This document shows positions 1 through 11,057 of a stretch of 64,000 nt of DNA, piece by piece. The stretch's first letter is position 1; each line of letters starts with the position of its first letter. The DNA lies in NCBI GenBank assembly GCA_030068075.1, contig CM057841.1, positions 38,915,030-38,979,029 on the forward strand. Reading direction: 5' to 3'. A model generated the notes under the pieces. The model saw only the letters and a program-made list of their open reading frames with translations. It did no database searches and was not told where the DNA came from. Position numbers and translations under genes: made by a program. This DNA comes from Paguma larvata (taxonomy: Eukaryota > Chordata > Mammalia > Carnivora > Viverridae).

Positions 1-434
1 CACATGTGAAGTTTGATTTATCAGCACTGAATACACATAGAATCTGGAACAGTCAAGGCAAAATGGATAGATTTCTATCCATTAAAAACCAATTGCCAAA
101 AGGTTTACCCTCAAAAAGGCTTATTTAGGAGGAGAATCTACTTTGATAAGATAACTAGAAGAATTAAAAGATGGACATTAAAGGAAATTACCAGTACATA
201 CTACAGAAACATACCGAAGGGCAAACAGGGTCCAAAGAGAAAGCTCCACTGAGGGTAGGGGTAAAATTTAAAGTAAAATGTAGAACTAGTGCCTTGTTTT
301 AAGGCCAACAACTTGAGCAAGCGAACCAGCAAACAAACAAACAACAACAAAAACAGAAGACCTGGCCCAGTGTCCGGGGGTCAGTGGGGTATGATGTCTT
401 GTGGTAAGTGAGGGAACAGGTAAAATGACAAATA
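1..434. other. No recognisable gene or repeat
   Basis: AT-rich DNA with only short open frames. A small CAAA/CAACAA-rich stretch lies near 330-355. I recognise no repeat family or exon here. Confidence 0.5.
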
Positions 435-600
435 AGCTCATAAAAAGATAATTAACATCATGAGTCATCACAAATACAGATTACAACTATACTATGATAA
501 TACTATACATCAAGTAGAGGCTAAAGTGAAAAAGACTCACTACACCAAGTTTTGGACAGGATGTAGAAAAACTAGAAATGCCATACAGTATGATTCCTAT
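435..600 (+). mobile_element. Old L1 fragment (ORF2 3' part), sense
   Basis: The stretch follows the conserved L1 ORF2 pattern for the end of the coding region: a 'CATCATGAGTCATC' block, then a degenerate 'AAAGACT..ACACCAAGTTTTGG..AGGATGTAG' block resembling the region before the C-terminal Cys-rich motif. It is highly diverged and has no intact frame. Identification rests on similarity to remembered L1M consensus, so exact edges are uncertain. Confidence 0.5.
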
Positions 601-914
601 TTAATTTTTACAAAATTATACCTAAAGTTTAATAAAGACATTTAATACTTTAAAATACTTGAATGAATAAAAATAATTTCAGCTATTACCTCCCTCCTAA
701 GCACTGCTTTCCTCATTTTCAAAATAAAGTACTCTACAAGATAACATTCTTGAAATGTATTAAGAAACCACAGTGTATATAGACGGGTCACCAGCTCAGG
801 GTTATAAAGCTGATTAGATATGAGTAAAGGTATCAGAGTCATCTGTTAGGTCCAAACTATTGCCACTATTCTTGTTGTCTTGCTAGAGTTTGTTCTTGTA
901 GTTTAACAGATGAT
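601..914. other. No recognisable gene or repeat
   Basis: AT-rich, no long frame, no repeat recognised. Confidence 0.45.
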
Positions 915-963
915 TATTTAACAGCTTTACTGAGGCATAAAGCATATACATTAAAAAGTACAG

Positions 964-1207
964 GGGCGCCTGGGTGACTCAGTTGATTAAGCATCCGACT
1001 TCGGCTCAGGTCTTGATCTCAGGGTTTGTGAGTTTGGGCCCAGTGTTGGGCTCTGTGCTGACAGCTCAAAGCCAGAAGCCTGCTTCAGATTTTGTGTCTC
1101 CTTCTCTCTCTCTCTCTCCCTCTCTCTGTCTCTCTCTCTCTCTCTCTGCCATTCCCCCGCTCATGCTCTGTCTCTTTCTCTCAAAAATGAATAAAAACGT
1201 TAAAAAT
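964..1207 (+). mobile_element. CanSINE (felid tRNA-Lys SINE), copy 1 of a trio
   Basis: It starts with GGGGCGCCTGGGTGACTCAG, which is the tRNA-derived head with Pol III box-like sequence. The 'GCTCTGTGCTGACAGCTCA' body, a CT-rich stretch (about 1096-1150) and a 'CAAAAATGAATAAAAACG' A-rich tail follow. The left target duplication AAAAAGTACA (953-962) is repeated, slightly changed, after the tail at about 1216-1223. Short frames inside it are SINE sequence, not genes. Confidence 0.9.
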
Positions 1208-1230
1208 TAAAAAATAAAGTACACATTTCA

Positions 1231-1452
1231 GGGCACCTGAGTGACTCAGTCAGTTAAGCATCCAACTTTTGGTTTGGCTCAGGTCACGATCTCACAGTTT
1301 AAGAGTTCAAGCCCCCCATCAGGATGCATGCTGACAATGCAAAGCCTACTTAGGATTCTCTCTCTCTCTCTTTCTCTTTTTCTCCCCCTTCCCTGCTCAC
1401 ACACTTGCACACACACTCTCTCTGTCTCCCTCCAAATAAATAAAGAAACATT
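1231..1452 (+). mobile_element. CanSINE, copy 2 of a trio
   Basis: The head GGGCACCTGAGTGACTCAGTC is followed by a diverged body, a CT-rich tract with internal ACAC, and an AAATAAATAAAG tail. It is bounded by AAAGTACACATTTCA on the left and AAAAAGTACAAATTTC (1453-1468) on the right. These are copies of the same target site used by its neighbours. Confidence 0.88.
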
Positions 1453-1468
1453 AAAAAGTACAAATTTC

Positions 1469-1663
1469 GGGGCACCTGGGTGCCTCAGTCAGTGTCCAAC
1501 TTCCTCCAACTTCAGCTCAGGTCATGATCTCATGACCAGCCCTGTGCTGACAGCTCAGAGCCTGGAACCTGCTTTGGATCTGTGTCTCCCTCTCTCTTTG
1601 CCCATTCCCTGCTCATGCTCGTTCCCTCTCTCTCTCTCTCTCTCTCTCTCAAAAAATAAACAT
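1469..1663 (+). mobile_element. CanSINE, copy 3 of a trio
   Basis: The head GGGGCACCTGGGTGCCTCAG is followed by a shortened body ('CTGTGCTGACAGCTCAGAGC') and a long (CT)n tract ending in an A-rich tail. The target sequence AAAAAGTACAAATTTC appears on both sides (1453-1468 and about 1667-1681). Confidence 0.88.
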
Positions 1664-1990
1664 TAAAAAAGTACAAATTTCAAGGGCATATATTCTTGTG
1701 AAACCATCATGATTAAAATAATAAATATATCTATAACTCCCAAAAGTTTCTGGATGCCCACTGGTAATCACTTTTTTTTTGTCACTATAAGTTATATTTC
1801 CTGGATTTTTACCTGCATAGAATCATACAGAATTTACTTTTTTTTTCTATATTTTTAGTCAGCATAATTATTTTGAGATTAATTCATGTTATGTATATCA
1901 ACATTTGTGTCTATCCACAGCCAAGGCAGTTGTAGAGTATTCTTTTCTGATTCACCCAGCAACTCTCTTACATAGGTCTCTTTTCTCAGA

Positions 1991-2019
<29 letters not shown>
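1991..2019. repeat. (TG)n microsatellite
   Basis: About 14 uninterrupted TG units, followed by a short TGTATG variant. Confidence 0.95.
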
Positions 2020-2022
<3 letters not shown>

Positions 2023-3076
2023 TATGTATGATGCAACTGTGACCTGAAGAGGGACTTAATGAAATATATAGGGAATGAGACTTTTATGAAAAGTAATTCA
2101 TTTGTGGTAATGAAAGGCTGCCTTTCTTGGAGCTTATGGCAAAACACTTTGAGATATTAAGTACATTGTGAGAGGGCACATAAACAAAATTAAAACACAG
2201 ACATAAAACAGATTACAACACTGGGCTAAATGGAATGAGACTAGAAAAAAAAGTATCTTAAAATTTGAAATGTGCTGTGCCGTGTACATCACATGATTCT
2301 AAGATAATTAGAATTGCATATTACACTGGAGGTATCTGTTTTCTATAAAACTGCCTGCAATAGATCATTCTGAAACATTATGAACCATATATTTCCTTTC
2401 CAAACCTGCCTATCTATTAAGCTCACAAGTAATGAAATTGAAAATCTACACATGAGGAAACCTTTTAATTATACAGAGTAATACAAACACTAAACCAGAG
2501 AATGGATTTAAAAAATCCATTTAGAAATAATGCCGGCACCTTTTCGAAGTGAACTTTGAGGCTGTGCATTTTCCTGGTAGAGTTCCTTTCTCAACGGTTT
2601 GGTTGGTGTGAATAGAGTTTTACTTTTTCTCTCTTAAGCTTGATGTTCTTTTGAAGAAAAGAATTCTCATAAGCTTTCTAAGTATTCTTTCCAGTCTATA
2701 GTAGATTTATAATGCTGACAGCTATCCATCCTACATGAGGTAGACACTTCAGAACAGAAATAATTTCTCATTTTCCAGTTTTACTACTGATATCAACTCT
2801 CTTTGAAAGAAGATTGGTGGTTTTGTGTTGCAAATTGGCTCTAGTAAATAGAAAATACAAAAAAAATATTTTGAGAAATTGAACACGACTCCCAACAACT
2901 TGAGAAAAAATATATGCAGTAAGAAATCTATTAATAGGAGAACATTTATGAATATACATTAATAACATGATGTGTATACACTCATAAAAAAAGGTAGACA
3001 TTTTTAAATAGGTATATTCCTTCAAAAAACATTTCCTTTATAGACAAAATTCTGTGTACTTTTCCCACTGCATTTA
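2020..3076. other. No recognisable gene; unique-looking
   Basis: AT-rich with many stops in all frames. An 85-codon reverse frame (2768-3025) has low-complexity composition and no recognised domain. It contains no repeat I can name apart from the target duplication CCACTGCATTTA (3065-3076) of the next SINE. Confidence 0.5.
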
Positions 3077-3242
3077 TTTTATTTATATATATAAATATAT
3101 ATTTTTTTCTTAATTAAGTTGGCTCTTCCATACTAGTGCAAAGCCAAACACAGAGCTTGAACTCCCAACCCAGAGATCAAGATATGAATTGAGATCAAGA
3201 GTCAGATGTTCAACCAACTGAGCGAGCCAAGCACCCACTGTT
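3077..3242 (-). mobile_element. Older carnivore SINE, antisense
   Basis: Read on the minus strand, the head follows the tRNA-like pattern (plus-strand view: GAACTCCCAACCCAGAGATC, then CAACTGAGCGAGCCAAGCACCC), and the A-rich tail appears as the AT stretch near 3077-3110. Target duplications are CCACTGCATTTA (3065-3076) and CCACTACATTTA (3243-3254), 11 of 12 matching. It lacks the felid body with the CTGACAGCTCAG motif, so it belongs to an older subfamily. Confidence 0.82.
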
Positions 3243-3254
3243 CCACTACATTTA

Positions 3255-3880
3255 AGTACACTGGCATTCTCCTCTTCTCCCTTGAAACTAAGTTAGGAAA
3301 AAAAAAAATATATATATATGTATATATGTAAATATCACTAGAAAAACATATAAATCACTGACTATAAAATAGCAACAAAAATATTCTACAAATTTTCATA
3401 AATGTACAACTTATAACAACAACAAAAAAAGTATGAAGAGTGAAGGGAAGATGGGACTGAAGACAATTGAAAGCAGAGATTCCAAGACCTTGGTTAGACA
3501 CTGCTTTTCCTAAAAGTAAGTTTGAGCATTTTGGAGTATCCACTTAACTATATTCTGATTGAGGGATATGAGTGGGCAATGAAACAAAAACACTATATTT
3601 TAAAACAGAAACTGAGTCACACACTATGGAATAAAAGGAGAATGGTGTTTAGAGAAACAGGGGGTCACAAATACGAAATATTAGTTCAAATACTTAATCC
3701 TCTCTTCATAAGATGGTCGGCTTATGTTAAGACAAAAGGAGGAACAATAAGGTTCAACATATATTTATGAACTAAATGGAAAAAAAATTATTGAGATTAT
3801 TGGTCACTACGCAGCCCAGGACTATTATTTCTAGGAGAAGATGAAAAGCAGAGTGAGATTTATAATAGTCCAGTTTACTG
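3255..3880. other. No recognisable gene; (TA)-rich patch
   Basis: A poly-A/TATATATG patch lies at about 3299-3335. The 62- and 82-codon frames here look like chance frames. Confidence 0.5.
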
Positions 3881-4990
3881 ATTAGAAATAATTTCCAGTC
3901 TTCAGCACAGGGAGGAGAATCCAAATATCCCAGTGGTTTTGTTAAGGAGAAGAGATTGACTGTAGAATTTAGAGGAGAAGTTTAGCTCAAAGTTGAACAA
4001 ATACGACAGAGGAACTTCCCCGAGTTTTCCAGAGATAGATCCCCTTGATTACTGAACTGAGCATTTTTCTGCACATGCACGTGAGGGACTTGAGCCTTAA
4101 GAAGGAAATACTACAAAGGAGTAAAGATAAAAATTCACACAACTTGCACATAGCCAAAAGTTCATGTTTCCACTAGCCCAAGAAGGAAGACCTCTGAATG
4201 TGGGGAGCAAAGAGCACAGTCCTCAGAAGAATAGTGCTCTAGTGGTGAAGTCATAGCTGCTTTGGGCTGCCCTGACTAAATTAAAAGGTCAAGTTTAAAA
4301 GGATTAAAGTGAATCCACATAATAATAAGCAAATTCATAAACAAAGAACAGCAATATTTAGTTTTTAAAATGCTTATTTTTGCGAGATTCAGAACATGGG
4401 AGCAAGAGAGGGAACAAAAAGAGAAGGAGAGAGGATTGAAGCAGTCTCCACACTGATAGCACATAGGTGGGATTTGAACTCACAAACCCTAAGATCGTTA
4501 CCTGAGGAGAAGCCCATGGGGGCCCAAACTCATGAACTATGAGATCATGACTAGAGCATAAGTTGGTGGCTTAACCAATTGAGCCACCCAGGAGTCTCAA
4601 AGCAGAGCAATATTTAAAGAAATATGACAAAATGCAGAAAACAACTCTAAGAAGTAAGAAAATATAACTCATAACCAGGAGAAATGACAGTCAATAGAAA
4701 CAGATCCAAGATGACAAAGACAAAGAAAGCTGCAACAAGCATATTAAAACACTTAAGATAATAATATTTTCCATATATCATCACAGATAATGGAAATCAT
4801 GGCAAGAATCTAAATGGAACTTCTAGAAATGGAAAGTACATGATCTGAAATGAAAAACAGACTCTATGAGATTAAAAGCAGGTTAGATACTGAAAAGGAA
4901 AAGTTAATAGATTTAAAGACATAAGAAAGGAAACTATCCAAATGAAAGATTGAGAGAAAAAAAAAGACTGAATAAGTTCTCAGTAAGATG
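3881..4990 (+). mobile_element. Old L1M/HAL1-like 5' region, sense, split by a SINE
   Basis: Diverged A-rich sequence. The part after the SINE (4617-4990) resembles the ORF1 coiled-coil coding region of old L1/HAL1: repeated GAAATGGAAAGTA, GAAATGAAAAACAGA, ATGAGATTAAAAGCAGG and AAACTATCCAAATGAAAG blocks. The part before the SINE could be its 5' non-coding end, which is less certain. No frame survives. Confidence 0.5.
4361..4606 (-). mobile_element. CanSINE, antisense, with duplicated head
   Basis: The minus-strand CanSINE ends, in plus-strand view, with CAATTGAGCCACCCAGGAGTC. The target duplication GCAATATTTA is present at 4351-4360 and 4607-4616. The head segment occurs twice: about 4472-4520 (GAACTCACAAACCCTAAGATC) and 4526-4600 (AAACTCATGAACTATGAGATC). 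Confidence 0.85.
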
Positions 4991-5785
4991 GAAATTTAAA
5001 TATATCATAAGTAACCAAGTAACCATGAATAAAAGTAAATAAACTCAAGAGAAGTTCTCCACAGGAGAGGAACTGGGGTGGACATCATGAGGTGTTTGTG
5101 TAACAGCAAATGTCCTGTTGACATGAATTGTGAACTACTTAAACATGGAGCCCTGGAATTAATAAACTTTTGAGCAAAATGCATAACTTTTTTTTTCTCT
5201 TTTTCTCCCATGGACACATTGCAACTCACATATAAATCAAATATGTCTGAGTCCATATCATCTTACTTATAGTTAGTATCAGATTTGATGCAGAGAGGAA
5301 CTCTGTATTAAGAGATAGATGGGCATGCTCAGGCACCTTAAAGTTTTCTTCTGTGTTCTTTATGCCAATTTGTGCCATGAAAAAAAAATTTTTTACTCAG
5401 CTTGTGTAGGAGTGGGTATCAAGAGAACTATGGGCCAAAGAATAAGTGATGTAAACATTGGCAAATTAACAATCAAGAGATGGAGAGGAAGGCAGTTAAG
5501 AGGAATGGTAGTATAAGCTAAATTCCTTACTTTTAAAAGCTGAGCCTCAAAATAATCAATGATAACTATATTAACTTACTTTCTCTGCAATCTTTTTGCT
5601 TGTGTTACTTTTTTTTTATTTTAGAAGTCTATTTTGCAGGATGATTACCTGATGTGATGACAACAGGCTTCCTAGTATGGCAATAGTTCTTTGCATCCTT
5701 TCTTTTTTTTTTTTCTTCTAATCTTGCTAAAACCAAATAAAATTACATTAAATAAAAATGGTGTATCTAAGAAAAATCACTGTAA

Positions 5786-5819
<34 letters not shown>

Positions 5820-6205
5820 ATCTGTATAAAAATTATCTATCCTTCTATTCCTTCTCCTATCTTTAGATTTACATAGATAAAATATTTGGTTAAGTCTTTT
5901 CAATACTAAGTATGTTATTTACGGTTGGTCAAAGTTGTAGAAATTGTGTTTATGTTTCTTTTACAATCTCACTTTATTTAATTTCTCAAGATAACCAGCA
6001 TGCATCATTTTAATTCAAAAACAGTTTATGGCTTAAAATGTCAGTTAAGATTTATCCAAATTCTCTGGGAGTAAATTTAGAGTTTATAATTTCTGGGGAT
6101 AAATAAAATAAATTTAGAAAGATTTTATATTTTCATAATAAAAATAAAAACAGAATATGTCTAAAGAACATTTAATACCTCTTGATTAAGTTCTTTGGTT
6201 TTAAT
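4991..6205. other. No recognisable gene; AT-rich
   Basis: Short frames only (83 codons reverse at 5005-5256, 65 codons forward at 5319-5516), neither with a recognisable domain. It includes poly-T runs at about 5606 and 5701, and the (TA)n listed separately. Confidence 0.5.
5786..5812. repeat. (TA)n microsatellite
   Basis: An uninterrupted TA run in an AT-rich setting. Confidence 0.9.
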
Positions 6206-6360
6206 TAAAACTTTTTTTAATGTTTATTTCTTTTGAGAGAGAGAGAGTGTGAGCAGAGGAGCCATTAGAACAGAGCCTGACGTGGGTCTGAAACCCACAA
6301 GTGAGATCATGACCTTAGTGAAGGTGGATGCTCAACCGACTGAGGCCACCCAGGTACCCC
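6206..6360 (-). mobile_element. CanSINE, antisense, internally shortened
   Basis: In plus-strand view: a T-rich tail, GAGAGAGAGAGTGTGAGC, then GAGATCATGACC and CTGAGGCCACCCAGGTACCCC. The body between the GA-rich tract and the head is shorter than usual. Confidence 0.82.
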
Positions 6361-6439
6361 ATAATTTTTTTAGATTTTATCTAAAGGAAATAATACACAC
6401 CTCAAGTCATAAACACATTCATTTTTAAAAGTAAAAGGT

Positions 6440-6760
6440 TAGAAAACATAAATTATTCGACAATAAGGCAATGGTTAAACAAATGAAGAAATATTAACAA
6501 TGGAATACAATCCACCCATACTACTTATGAATTGTATAAACCAACATGAAAATGCTTGATAGAATTTTAGAAAGAAATCATGAAATAAAATTGTATACAC
6601 CAAATGTGCACAATTATATAAACATGCCTGAATCACTAGATGAGAACACATCAAAAGAGTTACATTTTGGGATAATTTGGGTGGGTTGTTTTTTGTTTGT
6701 TTCTACTTATAACTTTTTTTTGTATTTTAAAAATTTGGTCTTAAAGTCATTATTTTTTGC
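6440..6760 (+). mobile_element. Possible old L1 3' end, sense
   Basis: The order 'CAATAAGGCAATGGTTAAACAAAT', 'GGAATACAATCC', then a late 'TTTTGTATTTTAAAAATTTGG' resembles old L1 3' ends. There is no intact frame. Assignment is tentative. Confidence 0.3.
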
Positions 6761-7546
6761 CATAAGAGTAAATATAAAGTATTTTAAAAGTATGCATATA
6801 TAAAAAAGAGGGGAGAAGAATATCTTTCTTCAGTAAATATCTGATGACCATTCATTTGACAAGTTACTTTGTTATCTCTTTGAAAGGCAGATAAGATGCC
6901 CAGGGTGCCTGGGGGATAAGGCAAGAATCAATTTCAATAAAAGGAAGGGAGAAGAAACACTTTACAACAATCCCTTTTAGCCCTTCAAGAGCTTTAGCTC
7001 GACTCCCTTGTGAACTTATTTAGCAGGGATTTAAGTAGACTAACCCAATCTCTAGAAAAAACGCAGCATGAAATTCTACCGTGTCACTGGTGTCTTTGGC
7101 ATGGTATGCCCCCTACCATATCTAGACTATACTTATCATGAACTGAGTCCCATCCCTGTCATTTTACTTCCTTTTTTTTTTTTTTTTCCCTTAAGGATCT
7201 CAGTAACTTCATCAGACTGGATCCTCCTTATTGACAGACCAATCCTGGACTTTCCACACTTAGGCGAATACCTCTGGAATGTCCCCTTTTTCTATTACAC
7301 TTCCTTCCATCAGTACCTAATCCTAACTTATTGAAGACACTGTTTGTGACCACTGTTGGACGATATCCTGATCTTCTCTTGCATAATCTGCTTCATCAGG
7401 ATGTTCAAAATTGACATCTTATTAGGGATGACTGCACTGGCCAGAAAATAAGTTGGACTCCAGGTTGCTTAAAAGGTCTCACAGATAATTAAACAGAAAC
7501 TTGTAGCATTTGGTGATATTTAAAGTATGTGAAAATCAGAATGTGT
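6761..7546. other. No recognisable gene; unique-looking
   Basis: The 88-codon frame 7068-7334 spans a poly-T run (about 7172-7188) that codes for a run of Phe, so I read it as chance. No repeat family recognised. Confidence 0.5.
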
Positions 7547-7547
7547 G

Positions 7548-7585
<38 letters not shown>

Positions 7586-7588
7586 CAG
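7547..7588. repeat. Compound (TG)n(AG)n microsatellite
   Basis: A TG run passes directly into an AG run. It sits just outside the tail end of the following antisense SINE. Confidence 0.92.
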
Positions 7589-7602
7589 AGACTAATATAT
7601 TT

Positions 7603-7801
7603 TTTTAATTAAAAATTTTTTAGTTTTATTTTTGAGATAGTGTGAATGGGGTAGGGACAGAGAGAGAGGTGGACTCCAAAGCGGGTTCCAAAGTGGGCTC
7701 TCCTCTGACAGTAGTGAGCCCCATGTGGCACTCGAACTCACAAATCTGAGATCATGACCTGAGCAGAAGTCAGAAGCTCAACCAAGTCACCCAGGAGTCC
7801 C
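7603..7801 (-). mobile_element. CanSINE, antisense
   Basis: Plus-strand view: T-rich tail, 'ACAGAGAGAGAGGTGGACTCC', 'GTGGCACTCGAACTCACAAA', 'GAGATCATGACCTGAGCAGA', ending 'CACCCAGGAGTCCC'. The head has several substitutions, so it is not a recent copy. Confidence 0.85.
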
Positions 7802-8165
7802 ATAGACAGAATTTTTAACACCATTAAAAGAGATGAGTGAGATTAACCAGTCCTGTAGTTCTCAACAGCCCCGTCGTGATAGATTAGTTGCTAACCATCA
7901 GTTGACCGGGTGTTGTGTGTAACATGATTGTGCACGATATACTTTTGCATTAATTAAAGTAGATAATTAAAGTGCATTGTTATCATTTTCATTTCCTTGA
8001 ATTTCATGATGACCCTTATTTGATAGAGAAGCAGGAAAGTATTCAGCACCAGAACTTCAGCATTCAAGTACAAATATGTTGTGATGAGCATGTGAAAGTC
8101 TTTGATTAGGCGGGTTGTTGATAAATTAACACAGAGAATGAGATATATCCAAGGCTTCTTTTCTG
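7802..8165. other. No recognisable gene or repeat
   Basis: AT-rich sequence without a supported feature. Confidence 0.45.
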
Positions 8166-8290
8166 AGGATAAAACTAACTCTTTGAAAGGAAAAGTGACA
8201 TTTCCAAGGTCACAGAGCAAGCTGGCTTCTAATTTTTTTCTCCCACGTTTGAATTGTTTCTACTCCACCTCATGCACCATCATTGCTATT
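8166..8290 (-). mobile_element. MIR SINE fragment, antisense
   Basis: It contains the MIR antisense core pattern 'AGTGACATTTCCAAGGTCACAGAGCAAG' (seen in parts) followed by a tail like 'CTCCACCTCATGC'. It is short and diverged, typical of the ancient mammalian MIR family. Confidence 0.65.
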
Positions 8291-9685
8291 GATGTCGAAC
8301 ATTTGGCATAGTGATAAGAAACTCAAACCCATGGCAATCCCCTATGCCAGGGGCATGGATCTCTGTTTCTGTACAGTTATTAAAGGGCTATACCTAAATC
8401 GCTTTCAAAGAGGAAAATCATTGGACTCCTCTACTGGCTTTCATTTATTTTTGTTTTGTCATTTTCAGCTCCCATTAACTTTTCCAGATGCTGCAAAAAT
8501 GAAAAAAAAATGTGCAAAATGGCTCAAATTAATGATGTGCCATATGCACTTTTCAACTACTTTTAATAACATCCTTTGCAAAACACAGACTTCATCTTCA
8601 GACAGTGAACATTATGAAGTTGTGAAATCCCTGAGTTAATGTTGTAATATATTTTTCGCAAATCACGTCAAAAAATTCTCAACATCTGATTAGCCTAAAT
8701 ATTTAATTAGTTCTGAAAATGTGATAGAGAAAAATAGTTAACACATGGAATTTTCTGACAGATGATCTGTTATCTACGGACATTTTTACTGATGCCCCTG
8801 AAGCTGCTGGGATGATAAACTATTTCCCAAATCTAAAGTCTATATGGCTTCTCAGGAGCAGATGGTAAGAGAGTGCCTCAGTTGAGAAAATTTCTGGTAA
8901 CCCAGTAACATTTACTTAAAAAATAGTAATTGTTTATGAGGCTGCTGCAACAATTTCAGATTTTAAACAAGATTAAGATATATGTTAATTTCAGTAGATG
9001 TTAATGTGGCTGGCTATTTCAGGCACACTTTGTATTTTTTTTAAATGATTTACTTAAACCGAAATATAAAGTAATCACATTTAGAGAGGAAAAACAGGTG
9101 TTGTCTATAGATTAGCATGTTGTGTGTTAGTAGCTGTTAAGCAAGTTTACCTGTTTGAGCTTCTATTGACTCATCTGTGCATGGATAGGATTTAAATGAA
9201 ATTTGGGAAGTCTTTGTAATACTAAGAGAGTGTGTATTTGTGAGAAGAAGGCTACATATCTTTTTATTTTGTGGAGAGAAAAGAGCACAATTTGATAAAG
9301 ATGAATGAATAAGAGAATGTAAATTTCCATGAATGTGTTTTCGAAACACATTTAACCGTGTTAGGTAAGATGAGTCCACAGCTGAGATCACTGGCTTAGT
9401 GAGAGATACTTTGTCAATAGGTTTCTGCTAAGAACAGTCCCCTATAGAAATTGAGTTTTTCTCTCTCCTATGTAGGACTATAATAGATTAAATAAGGGGT
9501 AAGGAAGTTCATTCGCGGCACTTGGGGGAAGGGTAGTTCTGGCAGTTGGTAGAAAGATTTCCAAGGGTAGTGTGGCTACTGAGAAAAGTAATAAGCAGCC
9601 AATGAGATTTCCTGCTGAAAATGACAATTGAAGCGTCCACCCTGACATTTCTTAGTGGGAAAACAGGAGTGAGATGAATACCATT
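8291..9685. other. No recognisable gene; unique-looking
   Basis: It holds a 118-codon frame (8283-8639, +) with no domain I recognise and no flanking splice or promoter signal, so I do not call it a gene. The rest is AT-rich with no repeat recognised. Confidence 0.5.
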
Positions 9686-9985
9686 ATTGCATCTTTACTA
9701 TGTCTGACACGCTATGCTTGATACATTACAACCATATATCATTTCATTTTTCAAACAATCATAATGTAAAAACACTGCAATTAATGAGCAATTTTTAAGC
9801 ATCTTTCAGGCCCTATGACAAGAAACTATATGTTTAGTACTCACAGAAGCTCTATGTGATAACTTAATTCAGAGATGAGGAAAAGATATGGAGTTTAAAA
9901 GTTTTACCAAGAATATAGATCTTGTAAGTGGTAAAACCAGAATTTTACTTTCTGATTATAAGCTCTTAACCCCAAGTTATAACAC
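9686..9985 (-). mobile_element. MIR SINE(s), antisense
   Basis: It follows the MIR antisense order: a 'CTATGTCTGACACGCTATGC' block, 'TCATTTCATTTTTCAAACAA', then 'CAGAGATGAGGAAAAGATA', 'AGTGGTAAAACCAGAATTTTA' and 'AAGCTCTTAACCCCA'. The repeated start at about 9795 suggests two overlapping copies. Confidence 0.65.
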
Positions 9986-10009
9986 CTCTTTAGGAGGCCA
10001 TATTATCTG

Positions 10010-10140
10010 CCTTTCATATTGGTACCGAAGTTCCTAAGGAATGTACCCCATGTCACAACTCAGAAGTAGAGGAGGTAGAATTTGAACTCAAAGCCAGCAA
10101 CCATTAGTCTCACTCCCTTTGCCTTGTTAGACTTTGCATG
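10010..10140 (-). mobile_element. MIR-like fragment, antisense
   Basis: 'GTCACAACTCAGAAGTAGAG' followed by 'TTTGAACTCAAAGCCAGC' matches the second half of an antisense MIR. Confidence 0.5.
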
Positions 10141-11044
10141 AGAGTCTCCATAGAAGCTTCGTAAGGATGTTCTAAAGGAGAAAGCCACTTCAGGGTAGAT
10201 TTTGGCATGTTTTGACGTACTTTTCTAAACTTATGACCTCAATGCTACTTCAAATACCATATCCTAACCAACAATTTTTTCATATTCCAGCAAACTAGAT
10301 CTCATCCATGATACTTCCTTCCCATGAAGCTCTTCCTTACTTTTCTTTTAATGCCTAAATTCTCTTATATGTCTTTTCTAACCCTCTCAGTTTTATCTTA
10401 TCTCCTTCCCTTTAACAATTGCTATTTACCTAAGATCATTATTCAGCAGGCTAACTAACCATTTATTATGGAGTATTTAATCTTACCACCATATGTTTAA
10501 GCCTATCATTCTAATTTAATTCAATTATGAATAAAATCCAGATACTCTTTATCTATATTAAAATGGAAGGTATTCAAAGTACTCTAGCAGGCAGAGTCAA
10601 AGGGGTCATTCAGTTTTTTCTGATTTTTTTTTTTTTTTTAGCACGGTCATGGTAGGCCAATATTCTTCCTTAGGGATCATAAAAGTTGCTGACACTTAAA
10701 GACTTACTTTCAGGAATCAGCATCAGCATCCCTGGATGAGGCCATAACAAGTAACCTTCAGAAAAAGCCTTCTTAGCCGCTTAGATGGCTTGGGTAATAT
10801 GAAATGAAACAAGAATCAGATCTAACTTAGACACACATAAACATACAACTATACACACCCCTATAAGAATTTGTTCAAAAATGTATAAAACACAGATTGT
10901 TCTTCATAGTTTTTTGTTTACCAACACATAAGGCACTTGAATTTCTCAACATGGTTCTAAACAGCTAAAAATGCTTATTTTTCAAACAGAAAAACGTATC
11001 ATTATAAATACTGAGTTATGAGGATTGTTTATACTCTGAAGTCA
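10141..11044. other. No recognisable gene; possible weak L2
   Basis: The pyrimidine-rich part 10250-10420 could be a very old L2 piece, but I cannot support a call. A poly-T run lies at about 10625-10639. Confidence 0.4.
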
Positions 11045-11057
11045 CAAGCATGTACCT
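11045..11057 (+). repeat. Left target-site duplication of the L1
   Basis: CAAGCATGTACCT here matches CAATCATGTACCT at 18306-18318, just past the L1 A-rich tail, at 12 of 13 positions. If correct, it sets the L1 insertion left edge at 11058. Confidence 0.55.

Larger units (their letters stand above)
915..1985 (-). mobile_element. Old L1 3' end, antisense, split by three SINEs
   Basis: The flanks 915-962 and 1664-1985 together read like the antisense 3' end of an old mammalian L1 (L1M type): 'GCTTTACTGAGGCATAAAG', then 'GTGAAACCATCATG', then 'TGCATAGAATCATACAGAAT' and 'AATTCATGTTATG'. It was one continuous copy before the three SINEs at 964-1663 arrived. No coding remains. Confidence 0.65.

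Noticed and set aside
964..1663. Regularly spaced similar units as a CRISPR-like or satellite array
   Set aside because: Units are diverged SINEs with A-rich tails and target duplications; the setting is a mammalian genome.
1241..1666. 141-codon frame with long Ser/Leu/Pro runs
   Set aside because: It lies wholly over two CanSINEs; the runs are translated (CT)n tracts.
8283..8639. 118-codon frame in unique-looking DNA
   Set aside because: No recognised domain. Composition and stop-dense surroundings fit a chance frame, and a MIR abuts its start.
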